This document shows positions 1 to 7,709 of a stretch of 64,000 nt of DNA, piece after piece. This stretch comes from Paeniglutamicibacter quisquiliarum. GTDB taxonomy: Bacteria > Actinomycetota > Actinomycetes > Actinomycetales > Micrococcaceae. The translations under genes and the position numbers were made by a program. The DNA lies in assembly GCF_019084045.1 (NCBI RefSeq), contig NZ_JAHRED010000006.1:219047-283046 (forward strand), in the 5' to 3' direction. Positions within the stretch are counted from its first letter, which is position 1, and every line of letters starts with the position of its first letter. The notes under the pieces were generated by a model, which did no database searches, was not told the origin of the DNA, and was given only the letters and a program-made list of their open reading frames with translations.

Positions 1-1
1 A

Positions 2-1627
2 GCCGCCGAGGGCAGCGCGGAGGCGAAGATGCTGCTCTACACCGGCGCCAACCACCCCACCGAGCGCCGCAACGTCTCGGCCCGGGTCTCCTGCGACGAC
101 GGGGAAAGCTGGCCCGGGCTGCGCACCATCCGCTCCGGCTTCTCCGCCTACTCGGTGGCCACCGCGCTGGACGACGGGCTCTACGGGGTCTTCTACGAGG
201 GCAGCTACACCAACGACCTCCCCTTGGCCACGTTCGACCAAGACTGGCTCAATGTGGCCTGCGCCCCGCTGTCAGCTGCGCCGCTGGCACTGGACGCCGG
301 AGGCAGTGCCGAGGCATCCGTGCGCATCGCCAACCAGGAAGCCACCGCGCTCTCGGGCACGCTGACACTCACCGGCCCGGACGGATGGGACCTGGGCACC
401 GCCGACCTCGCCCCGCTGGCCGCCGGCGCCGAAGCCACCCTCCGGCTCCCGGTCACCGCCCCGGCCACGGCCAACGGAACCGTGAAACTGCAGGCCCGCT
501 TCACCGCCGCCGACGGCCGCACCTCGCACGGCACGCTGGCCGTCGCGGTCAAGGGGCAGGAAATCGTCTCGCTCGAGGTCTCGGGCAAGCGCACCGACGG
601 GGTCCGCGACCTCGCCGCGGCTCCCTACGCGGCCGGAGAGAAACTTCCCTACTCCTTCCACGTCGCCAACACCGGCAACACCACCACCTGGGTGGTGCCG
701 ACCGAAGGCAACTTCACCCCGCTGGTTGCCGCACCGGTGGGCCAGAGCAGCCCGGCGGGCAACTGCCGCTACTCGTCGCTCGCCGCCGGCGCCTCCTACG
801 ACTGCGCCACGCCCAGGCACACGGTGACGGAGGCGGAGGTGGCCGACGGCTTCTTCGTCCCCGCCAGCACCTGGACCGCCGGGCGGATCCCGGACTACGC
901 CACGGTCGTCAAAAAGTATTCCGTCGACGGCGGCGAGGTCGACCTGCTGGTGCGCGCCCCCGGCCTGGCGACAAGCGCCTCCGCGGGAACCTTCACCGAC
1001 GAGGACGGCAACGGCCATGCCTCCGCGGGGGACACGGTGAGGCACCCGGCGGTCCTGTCCAACACCGGCAACGTCAGGCTGACCGGGATCCGCGCCGGGG
1101 ACCAGGCGCTCGCCGGCGCACTCGCCCCCGGGGCCACCCTCGAGACCGAGCTCGTCCACGAGCTCACGGCGCAGGAGGCCCTCAGTGGCCAACTGGCCGA
1201 ACGCACCGTGCAACTGGCGGCGTCCAACGGCAATAGGCAGGCCACTGCGCAGCTCGCGCTGGGCCCGGTGCAGCTGCCCCTGGACCCCGAAGCCTGGGAA
1301 CCCACCGACGTGGAGACCCAGGTCCCGGCCACCAGCAGGCTGTCCCTGGCGCCCGAGGCCGGCGCCGCGCGCTGGGACGGGGACTTCTCCGTGGTGATGG
1401 AGCTGCCGCGCGGGACCAATGCAAGTGTCTTCCGTCTCTTTGAGGACGGCCGTCTGATCCACGGCCAGCAGCTGAAGGCCGACAGCCCGCGTTCCCAACG
1501 CGCCGTGGTCGGGCTCACCGGGAGGGCGGACGGAAACCGCCGCTACACCGCCGAACTCCAGAACGCGGCCGGCACCTCCACCTCCCTTCCGCTGCGGGTC
1601 ACCGTGGATTCCGGGCGGGCCGGCTAG
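2..1627 (+). CDS. Sialidase-like secreted glycoside hydrolase, C-terminal part (cut by window edge)
   Basis: This is the 3' end of a larger gene whose frame is open to the left edge. The first ~80 residues read as the last blades of a six-bladed sialidase (GH33/BNR family): an Asp-box (SCDDGESW, S-x-D-x-G-x-x-W) is followed by VATALDDGLYGVFYEGSY, the usual end of the catalytic domain with its tyrosine. Behind it lies an Ala/Gly/Thr-rich beta-sandwich like the NEW3 (NPCBM-associated) domain (LTGPDGWDLGTADLAPL), then DUF11/Ig-like repeats that probably carry the enzyme on the cell surface. It would release sialic acid or a related sugar from glycans outside the cell. No LPXTG anchor or C-terminal membrane helix is visible. 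The catalytic N-terminus is outside the window. Confidence 0.8.
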   Translation, partial: AAEGSAEAKMLLYTGANHPTERRNVSARVSCDDGESWPGLRTIRSGFSAYSVATALDDGLYGVFYEGSYTNDLPLATFDQDWLNVACAPLSAAPLALDAGGSAEASVRIANQEATALSGTLTLTGPDGWDLGTADLAPLAAGAEATLRLPVTAPATANGTVKLQARFTAADGRTSHGTLAVAVKGQEIVSLEVSGKRTDGVRDLAAAPYAAGEKLPYSFHVANTGNTTTWVVPTEGNFTPLVAAPVGQSSPAGNCRYSSLAAGASYDCATPRHTVTEAEVADGFFVPASTWTAGRIPDYATVVKKYSVDGGEVDLLVRAPGLATSASAGTFTDEDGNGHASAGDTVRHPAVLSNTGNVRLTGIRAGDQALAGALAPGATLETELVHELTAQEALSGQLAERTVQLAASNGNRQATAQLALGPVQLPLDPEAWEPTDVETQVPATSRLSLAPEAGAARWDGDFSVVMELPRGTNASVFRLFEDGRLIHGQQLKADSPRSQRAVVGLTGRADGNRRYTAELQNAAGTSTSLPLRVTVDSGRAG

Positions 1628-1814
1628 TTCCGGCACCCCGTGCCGGGGACCGGGTGCAGGGGACCTGCGGCCATCAGGTCGCGGGGCCCCTGCGCCGGGC
1701 CGTCCCCGGGCATGGGGCTTGGCTTCGGGCCCGTCCGGAGCCGTGGGCAGCCCAAAGGGTGCCCCGTGGAGAAATACCGGGGAATGATCCGGGAGCGGGT
1801 TATGATGAGTCGCG
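1628..1814 (+). promoter_or_regulatory. glmM promoter with leaderless start
   Basis: The spacer between the sialidase stop and glmM starts with a short GC hairpin (CCGGCAC/GTGCCGG, 1630-1646), possibly a weak terminator. TATGAT at 1801-1806 is a good -10 box. It ends 8 bases before the glmM ATG and no Shine-Dalgarno sequence lies between, so the transcript would start at or just before the start codon. No clear -35 box is seen. Confidence 0.45.
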
Positions 1815-3161
1815 ATGGCAAGGTTATTTGGGACCGATGGTGTCCGCGGAAAAGCAAACGAACTTCTGACCCCCGAGCTGGCGATGGCGCTTTCACAGGC
1901 CGCCGCCATGGTGCTGGGGCACGAACAAATAGATGACGGGCGCAGGCCCGTGGCGGTGGTGGCCAAGGATCCAAGGATCAGTGGCGACTTCCTTTCGGCT
2001 GCGATCGAGGCGGGCCTCGCGGCTTCCGGCGTCGACGTGCACGATGCGGGGACCCTGCCGACTCCGGCGGCGGCATACCTGGTCGCGGACCTGGGTGCCG
2101 ACTTCGGCGTCATGATCTCCGCCTCGCACAACGCGGCACCCGACAACGGGATCAAGTTCCTGGCCCGCGGCGGCAAGAAACTCGACGACGCCCTGGAGGA
2201 CGCCATCGAGGCGGCCATGGAGAAGCCCAAGCACCGCCCGGTCGGCGCGGACGTGGGACGCATCTCGCGCTTCGCCGATGCCGAGGACCGTTACATCATG
2301 CACCTGTTGCAGACGCTGCCCCACCGCCTGGACGGGCTCAAGATCGTCCTTGACTGCGCGCACGGCGCGGCCAGCGGCTGCTCGCCGGAGGTGTTCAACG
2401 CCGCCGGTGCCCAAGTCGTGGTCATTGGCGCGGAACCCGACGGCATCAACATCAACGACGGCTACGGCTCCACGCACCTTGAACGCCTGCAGGCGGCAGT
2501 GGTGGACAACGGGGCCGACCTGGGCATCGCCCACGACGGCGACGCCGACCGCTGCCTGGCCGTCGACCACGAGGGAACCGTCGTGGACGGGGACCAGATC
2601 ATGGCGGTCATGGCCATGGACATGAAGGAACGCGGCGTCCTGAAGGACAACACCCTGGTCGCCACCGTGATGAGCAACCTGGGCCTGAAGATCGCGATGC
2701 GCGAGGCCGGCATCACGATCAAGGAAACCGGCGTGGGGGACCGCTACGTGCTCGAGGGCATGCGCGAGGGCGGCTACAACCTGGGTGGCGAGCAATCCGG
2801 CCACGTGATCTTCGCGGACCACGCCACCACCGGCGACGGGGTGCTGACCGGCCTGCACATTGCGGCCCGCGTCAACGCCACCGGCAAGTCCCTGAAGGAA
2901 CTTGCCGGAGCCATGACGGTGCTGCCGCAGGTGCTGATCAACGTCAAGGGCGTTGACAAGGAAGCGGCACCAAGCAACCAGATGCTGATCGCCGCGATCG
3001 TTGCCGCCGAGGCGGAACTCGGGAGCAACGGCCGGGTGCTGCTGCGCCCCTCGGGCACCGAACCCGTGGTGCGCGTGATGGTGGAAGCCACCTCGCAGGA
3101 CATGGCCCAATCGCTGGCCACCTCGCTGGCCGAGGTCGTTTCACGCGAACTGGCGCTATAG
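1815..3161 (+). CDS. glmM: Phosphoglucosamine mutase GlmM
   Basis: Converts glucosamine-6-phosphate to glucosamine-1-phosphate, the second step towards UDP-GlcNAc for peptidoglycan. At 448 residues it has the family's normal length. The phosphoserine loop [12 protein letters not shown] is at residues 101-112 (Ser104 is the phosphate carrier), the Mg-binding loop DGDADR at 241-246, the sugar-binding GGEQSGH near 325 and the phosphate-binding [11 protein letters not shown] near the C-terminus, so all four active-site loops are present. The start [15 protein letters not shown] is typical of the family. No ribosome-binding site precedes it, which suits a leaderless mRNA. GlmS, which supplies its substrate, is encoded at 7710-9581. 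Confidence 0.97.
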   Translation: MARLFGTDGVRGKANELLTPELAMALSQAAAMVLGHEQIDDGRRPVAVVAKDPRISGDFLSAAIEAGLAASGVDVHDAGTLPTPAAAYLVADLGADFGVMISASHNAAPDNGIKFLARGGKKLDDALEDAIEAAMEKPKHRPVGADVGRISRFADAEDRYIMHLLQTLPHRLDGLKIVLDCAHGAASGCSPEVFNAAGAQVVVIGAEPDGININDGYGSTHLERLQAAVVDNGADLGIAHDGDADRCLAVDHEGTVVDGDQIMAVMAMDMKERGVLKDNTLVATVMSNLGLKIAMREAGITIKETGVGDRYVLEGMREGGYNLGGEQSGHVIFADHATTGDGVLTGLHIAARVNATGKSLKELAGAMTVLPQVLINVKGVDKEAAPSNQMLIAAIVAAEAELGSNGRVLLRPSGTEPVVRVMVEATSQDMAQSLATSLAEVVSRELAL

Positions 3162-3184
3162 ATTCTTTTTGCAACATTGAGACC

Positions 3185-3260
3185 GTGGCCGAGTGTTCCG
3201 GCACCAACGGTGTCAGGCGCTCGGCCACACGCATTTGAAATGTGCAGCCCCAGGCTGCAC
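3185..3260 (+). terminator. Two hairpins between glmM and ugd
   Basis: A 9-bp stem (GTGGCCGAG 3185-3193 with CTCGGCCAC 3220-3228) is followed by a perfect 8-bp stem with a 3-base loop (GTGCAGCC 3242-3249, GGCTGCAC 3253-3260) and then CAGTGATTTT. Together they can act as a terminator behind glmM or form the structured leader of ugd. Confidence 0.45.
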
Positions 3261-3290
3261 CAGTGATTTTCGAAAGGGTGTTCCACGGGC

Positions 3291-4634
3291 ATGAGCATGA
3301 AGATATCGGTGATAGGTACCGGATACCTGGGCGCGACACACGCGGCCTGCATGGCTGAACTCGGCTTCGAAGTCATCGGCGTTGACGTCGACCCGGCAAA
3401 GATCCAGGCCCTGTCCGAAGGCAGGTTGCCCTTCCACGAACCTGGCCTGGGGGAGTTGTTGCGCAAGCACGTGGCCTCGGGCCGGCTGCGCTTCACCACC
3501 GACTATGAGCAGGTGGCCTCCTGGGCAGACATCCACTTCGTGGGCGTCGGCACCCCGCAGCGTGCCGACGGGCACGGGGCAGACATGCGCTACGTCGACG
3601 CGGCGGTGGCCGAGCTTGCCGCCCGCATTCGCGGCACTGCACTGATCGTGGGCAAGTCCACGGTTCCGGTGGGCACCGCCCGCAGGCTGCGCGGGCTGAT
3701 TGCGGCCAACGCCCACCCCGATGCGCAGATCTCCCTGGCCTGGAACCCCGAGTTCCTGCGCGAGGGCTTCGCCGTGGCGGACACCATGTCCCCGGACCGC
3801 CTGGTGCTGGGTGTCGAGGACGGGACCTCCGAGGCCATCCTGCGCGAGGTCTACGCCAGTGCCCTGGAGGCGGACACCCCGCTGATCGTGACGGACTTTG
3901 AGACCGCGGAACTGGTCAAGGTCGCGGCCAACGCCTTCCTGGCCACCAAGATCTCCTTTATCAACTCCTTTGCCGAGGTCACCGAGACCATCGGCGGGGA
4001 CATCACGGTGCTGGCCGACGCACTGGGCCACGACGCGCGCATCGGGCGCAAGTTCCTCAATGCAGGCGTGGGCTTCGGCGGCGGTTGCCTGCCCAAGGAC
4101 ATCCGGGCCTTGCAGGCGAGGACCAGTGAACTGGGCCTGACGCACACCATGGGCTTCCTGGCCGAAGTGGACGAGATCAACCTGCGCCGGCGCGAACGCG
4201 TGGTCCGCCTGGCGAACGTGATGCTCAAGGACGACCTGGTCGGGGCTCGCATTGCGGTCCTCGGGGTCACCTTCAAGCCCGACTCCGACGACGTGCGGGA
4301 TTCCCCGGCGCTGGACATCGCCGTGCGGCTGTACAACGCCGGTGCCGACGTACTCGTCTACGACCCCAAGGGCAACAAGAACGCGGCCGAGCGTTTTCCG
4401 CGGCTGCAGTACGCAGGTGACCTGCCCGAGGCCGTGCAGGATGCCGACTTGGTGCTGCTGCTGACCGAATGGGCGGAATTCAAGGCCCTGGTTCCAGCTG
4501 ACCTCGCGCACCTGGTGGCTGCCCGGCGCCTCATCGATGGAAGAAACGTCCTGAACCGGAAGCAGTGGGAAGCGTCCGGCTGGGAGATCGTGGGCATGGG
4601 CCAGCACCATGCTCCGCTCGACGGAGAGCTCTAG
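3291..4634 (+). CDS. ugd: UDP-glucose 6-dehydrogenase
   Basis: Oxidises UDP-glucose twice to UDP-glucuronate with NAD+, feeding capsule or cell-wall polysaccharide synthesis. The 447-residue protein starts with a Rossmann fold (ISVIGTGYLG, residues 5-14), has the central domain helix FETAELVKVAANAFLATKISFIN, and carries the catalytic cysteine in GFGGGCLPKD (Cys266). The C-terminal NAD/UDP-binding domain contains GVTFKPDSDDVRDSPAL. A second in-frame ATG at 3297 is an alternative start. GAAAGGG at about 3271-3277 is the only SD-like element and is rather distant. No other sugar-nucleotide gene is adjacent, so the pathway it serves is not shown here. Confidence 0.95.
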   Translation: MSMKISVIGTGYLGATHAACMAELGFEVIGVDVDPAKIQALSEGRLPFHEPGLGELLRKHVASGRLRFTTDYEQVASWADIHFVGVGTPQRADGHGADMRYVDAAVAELAARIRGTALIVGKSTVPVGTARRLRGLIAANAHPDAQISLAWNPEFLREGFAVADTMSPDRLVLGVEDGTSEAILREVYASALEADTPLIVTDFETAELVKVAANAFLATKISFINSFAEVTETIGGDITVLADALGHDARIGRKFLNAGVGFGGGCLPKDIRALQARTSELGLTHTMGFLAEVDEINLRRRERVVRLANVMLKDDLVGARIAVLGVTFKPDSDDVRDSPALDIAVRLYNAGADVLVYDPKGNKNAAERFPRLQYAGDLPEAVQDADLVLLLTEWAEFKALVPADLAHLVAARRLIDGRNVLNRKQWEASGWEIVGMGQHHAPLDGEL

Positions 4635-4800
4635 GCCCTGGCGACGGCCGGCCACGCGGCGGTGGACATGCGCCGCTCCGTTCCGGCACCGGCCATCGTC
4701 TCGGTGCCTGGGCGGTCCGTCGCGCCGCTTCGCGCCATGACAATCGAATTCAATTTTGGTGGTCAATTAGGCAGGCGAACATCCGGAATTTGGGTAGCAT
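4635..4800. other. Gene-free spacer between ugd and the candidate sRNA
   Basis: No coding pattern is seen on either strand. GC is high up to about 4735 and then falls sharply (AATCGAATTCAATTTTGG). TAGCAT at 4795-4800 could be the -10 box of the small RNA that follows, though no -35 match is evident. Confidence 0.4.
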
Positions 4801-4912
4801 GACTTGAGCGTGGATTACCCCAATTGTCCACGCAGTATTTGCGTGTACCCCAAGTATCCGCAAATGCGAGGGACCCACCAAGCACTCGCAATGTTGGTGG
4901 GTCCCTTTCGTT
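4801..4912 (+). ncRNA. Candidate small RNA: two hairpins with identical UACCCCAA loops and a terminator
   Basis: Hairpin 1 is GCGTGGA (4808-4814) with TCCACGC (4827-4833). Hairpin 2 is a 9-bp stem, GTATTTGCG (4835-4843) with CGCAAATGC (4859-4867). Both loops hold the same eight bases, TACCCCAA, at 4816-4823 and 4846-4853. A perfect 13-bp rho-independent terminator follows directly (AGGGACCCACCAA 4869-4881, TTGGTGGGTCCCT 4894-4906, then TTCGTT). Nothing here codes for protein. The plan, two C-rich loops plus a terminator, resembles the actinobacterial 6C RNA, but with four rather than six C residues. Unpaired CCCC loops could bind G-rich Shine-Dalgarno sequences; that role is inferred. Confidence 0.55.
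4869..4912 (+). terminator. Rho-independent terminator
   Basis: Perfect 13-bp GC-rich stem (4869-4881 / 4894-4906) with a 12-base loop and a T-rich tail (TTTCGTT) on the + strand only. It ends the candidate small RNA rather than the leftward nnr gene, which would have no T tail behind it. Confidence 0.85.
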
Positions 4913-4972
4913 AATCCGGTCCTGCTTCCGGGCCGCATTCCGGGTCCGGCCCGCCGACCGGCGGCGACGTCC

Positions 4973-6508
4973 CTAAAGCCCCAGCTCGCGGCCAGCGCGG
5001 GGGAGTTCCTGCAGCAGGTCGACGGCGCTGACCATGCCTTCGTGTGCCGCCAACGCGCCCGCATGCGCATGGACCAGGGCACCGGCCGCGGCCAGGTCCA
5101 CCAGGCGATGGCTCTGCGCCACGACGTCGGCCGCGGTGGGCGTGGCGGGGAAATTCGCTGCCGCCAGCAGCGTGCCGAGGATGCCCGTGAGCACGTCGCC
5201 GCTGCCGGCGGTGGCAAGATCAGGGGTGGAGGCGTGGACGATCAGGGTGTAGCCGTCGGGAGCGGTGCAAATTGTCGAGGGCCCCTTGAGAAGGACCACG
5301 CAGTCGTAGGCAACGGCAGCCCAGCGGGCCCAGCGGATCGGGTCGTTGGAGATATCGCGGGAGCTGACGCGTACGCCGGCCTTGGCCAGCAGGGCGTGCA
5401 GTTCCCCGGCATGCGGGGTGAGAATCCGCAACTGGTGGTGTCCGCCCGGTTCCAGCATGGAAAGCGCGCCTGCATCGATGACACAGGGAGTGCTCGCGGC
5501 CAGGATCATGGCCAAGTGTCGGCGGGTGTCCTCGGTGTCCTCAAGCCCCGGGCCGATGGCCCAGGCTCCGATGCGGGTCGCACCCTCGCGCTCATTGCGG
5601 CGGTTGCGTGCCAACAGGGCCGTCAGCTCCGGGGTCGCCAGCGGAACGGACTCCGGCACCTGGGTGGTCAAGGCCGTAGCAACGGCCTCCGGGACCAGAG
5701 TGCGCAGCAGGCCGAGCCCGCTGGAAACCGCGGCCCTGGCGGTGAGCACCGCAGCGCCGGGGTACTTGGCGGAGCCCGCCATCAGCCCCAGCACCCCTCG
5801 CTGGTACTTGTGCCTGCCGGCCGCGCTCCAGTCGGTATTTCGGTCCAGCAGAAGTTCGAGGTCGTCTCCCTGCACCATCCAGGCCTCGGGTTCGGGCAAG
5901 GTTGCGGAGAGCCCCAGGTCGGTGACGAGAATGTTCCCGGACACCAGGTGGCCCGATCCCACCACAAGCCCAGTCTTCAGCGCACCGAAGCTGACGGTGC
6001 GGTCGGCCGGGATGACGTTGTCCGCCGCGGCGCCGGTGTCGGGGTTCACCCCGCTGGGAAGGTCGCACGCCAGTACGGGGATTTCGCGGGGCACCTCGGG
6101 AAGCTTCGCCCCGGGACGGCCCCCGGTGCCATAGCCGGCATCGATCAGCAGATCGCAGTTAACCAGGAGGTCGTCCAGGCCCGCCAAGGTTGCCGTGCGC
6201 CCGCCCGCACGTGACAGTGACTTCAATCCGGCCTGGTGGGCGTCGGTTCCCAGCAACACCGCGGTGGCCTGCACCCCGCGCTTGGCCAAGGTGGCGAGGG
6301 CAAAGAGCCCGTCCCCGCCGTTGTTTCCCGGACCGATCAGGGCCACGGCACGGGAGCCGTACAGCCGTCCCGTATTTTCCTTGAGCAATAGCACTGCCTG
6401 GTGTGCCAGTGCGTCTGCGGCCCGGTGCATCAAGGTCAGGTCGTTGGCATCGCGCAGCAGCTGGGCTTCGGCATCTCGAACGTGGGAACCTGCGTAGACG
6501 GGGATCAT
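4973..6508 (-). CDS. nnr: Bifunctional NAD(P)HX epimerase / ADP-dependent NAD(P)HX dehydratase
   Basis: Repairs hydrated NADH and NADPH. The N-terminal half (about residues 1-215, YjeF_N) epimerises R- and S-NAD(P)HX and shows the phosphate-binding loop IGPGNNGGDGLFALA. The C-terminal half (about 230-511, a ribokinase-like fold) dehydrates S-NAD(P)HX using ADP and shows the end motif ATAGSGDVLTGILGTLLA. The 511-residue length fits the fused form usual in actinobacteria. The start ATG (6508) has no ribosome-binding site, but a -10-like TATTCT ends 6 bases upstream, so it may be leaderless. acpS lies 64 bases upstream on the same strand, a common pairing. Confidence 0.95.
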   Translation of the reverse strand: MIPVYAGSHVRDAEAQLLRDANDLTLMHRAADALAHQAVLLLKENTGRLYGSRAVALIGPGNNGGDGLFALATLAKRGVQATAVLLGTDAHQAGLKSLSRAGGRTATLAGLDDLLVNCDLLIDAGYGTGGRPGAKLPEVPREIPVLACDLPSGVNPDTGAAADNVIPADRTVSFGALKTGLVVGSGHLVSGNILVTDLGLSATLPEPEAWMVQGDDLELLLDRNTDWSAAGRHKYQRGVLGLMAGSAKYPGAAVLTARAAVSSGLGLLRTLVPEAVATALTTQVPESVPLATPELTALLARNRRNEREGATRIGAWAIGPGLEDTEDTRRHLAMILAASTPCVIDAGALSMLEPGGHHQLRILTPHAGELHALLAKAGVRVSSRDISNDPIRWARWAAVAYDCVVLLKGPSTICTAPDGYTLIVHASTPDLATAGSGDVLTGILGTLLAAANFPATPTAADVVAQSHRLVDLAAAGALVHAHAGALAAHEGMVSAVDLLQELPRAGRELGL

Positions 6509-6572
6509 TAGTTCAGAATACCCAACTCCGGAGGCGAATTGCCGCAGCCATGGCCAGTCGGGAGGTGCCTGT

Positions 6573-6923
6573 CTACCGTTCGGCGACGACCATGGCGGTG
6601 GCCAGATCGCCGTCGTGGCTCATGGACAGGTGCCAGTGCACCACACCTTTTCTTGCGGCCGCCTCGGCAACCGAGCCGTCAAGCACCACAAAGGGGTCGC
6701 CGGCGCCGTCTTTCTCGATCCAGCAATGCTGCCAGTTCATGCCTGCCGGAGCACCCAATGCCTTCGCAATGGCTTCCTTGGCAGCGAATCGTGCGGCCAG
6801 GGACCTCACGTGGAGCTCGCGTTCCGCGGGAACAAAGAGGCGCTCGCGCAAGGCCGGGGTCCGCTCCAGTTGCGCCTTGAAGCGCGAGACCTCCACTACA
6901 TCAACACCAATTCCCACGATCAT
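6573..6923 (-). CDS. acpS: Holo-[acyl-carrier-protein] synthase
   Basis: Transfers 4'-phosphopantetheine from CoA to apo-ACP for fatty acid synthesis. The 116-residue protein starts [15 protein letters not shown], with the Mg-binding aspartate of the VGIGVD motif, and has the second signature [13 protein letters not shown]; it ends [16 protein letters not shown] as in the family. The ATG at 6923 is chosen because the conserved strand begins there. The open frame runs up to 7118, but that extension overlaps the divergent DinB-like gene and looks non-coding. It is followed by nnr on the same strand. Confidence 0.95.
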   Translation of the reverse strand: MIVGIGVDVVEVSRFKAQLERTPALRERLFVPAERELHVRSLAARFAAKEAIAKALGAPAGMNWQHCWIEKDGAGDPFVVLDGSVAEAAARKGVVHWHLSMSHDGDLATAMVVAER

Positions 6924-7050
6924 GCCTCCGAGTTTATCGGCTTCCGGAGTAGCTCCATGCCGGATACGGATTCTTGCTATGGCATGCCGACCACCGGAGT
7001 CGTAGGCTACGAGGCAGTGCGTCCAGCGAACCGATGGGAAGGGACAGGCA

Positions 7051-7614
7051 GTGACGGTGAATGAGATCGGAATTGAGCCAAGCGCGATTGCGCTGTTGCG
7101 GGACGGCTTTGGCCGCATTCGGGATGGCCTCCAGCGGCTCCTGGCCGAGGCCGAACCGCGGATGCTGAGCTTTAGGGCGAGCAGTCATTCGAATTCCATG
7201 GCATGGCTCATCTGGCATCTGACCCGCATCGAGGATGACCACTTCACGCATCTGGCCAGGGCACTGGATGGGGAATCAACGCTCGAGCAGTGTTGGATCG
7301 CCCGGGACTGGGTGACCCGTTTCAATCTGCCCTACCGCCGGCTCGATACCGGCTTCGGGCACAGCAGTGACCAGGTTGCGGATTTCGGGATGTATGACGC
7401 CGAGTACCTGCTCGGCTACCACCGGGATGTGCACGAACAAGCAATGGGCATCCTGTCGGCCTTGCCCGAGGCGGACCTTTCGACCGTTATTGACCGGCGG
7501 TGGAATCCACCCGTCACCGCCGGGGTCAGGCTGATTAGCGTCCTCAACGAGACCGCCTCGCACTTGGGTCAGGCGGAATTCCTGCGTGGGATCTACGCCG
7601 ACCAATCCGGCTGA
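7051..7614 (+). CDS. DinB-like four-helix protein (DUF664 / mycothiol-dependent family)
   Basis: A 187-residue all-helical protein of the DinB/YfiT superfamily. The three spaced histidines that bind metal in this fold are visible in [26 protein letters not shown] and [14 protein letters not shown]. In actinobacteria many members are metal-dependent thiol transferases that use mycothiol; the substrate of this one cannot be told. The GTG start at 7051 follows the purine-rich GGGAAGGGACAGG. It diverges from acpS. Confidence 0.8.
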   Translation: MTVNEIGIEPSAIALLRDGFGRIRDGLQRLLAEAEPRMLSFRASSHSNSMAWLIWHLTRIEDDHFTHLARALDGESTLEQCWIARDWVTRFNLPYRRLDTGFGHSSDQVADFGMYDAEYLLGYHRDVHEQAMGILSALPEADLSTVIDRRWNPPVTAGVRLISVLNETASHLGQAEFLRGIYADQSG

Positions 7615-7631
7615 GGGAAGGCACGTTCCTT

Positions 7632-7683
7632 AAAACCGGCGGTGCCGGTGCTTCCGCGTTTCGGGAAGCACCGGCACCGCCGG
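7632..7683 (-). terminator. glmS terminator (20-bp perfect stem)
   Basis: CCGGCGGTGCCGGTGCTTCC (7636-7655) pairs without mismatch with 7664-7683 across an 8-base loop. Read leftwards, glmS transcription meets the stem and then TTTTA, a rho-independent layout. Being symmetric, it may also stop the DinB-like gene coming the other way. Confidence 0.85.
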
Positions 7684-7709
7684 AAGCGGAACGTATTTTG
7701 GTCCAGGAC

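Noticed and set aside
272..2263. Long leftward open frame opposite the sialidase and glmM
   Set aside because: Opposite strand of clear genes in high-GC DNA; composition (Gly/Arg/Ala/His-rich) and lack of family motifs mark it as a shadow.
4801..4912. Canonical 6C RNA
   Set aside because: The architecture is similar, but the loops have four rather than at least six consecutive C residues; kept as an unnamed candidate.
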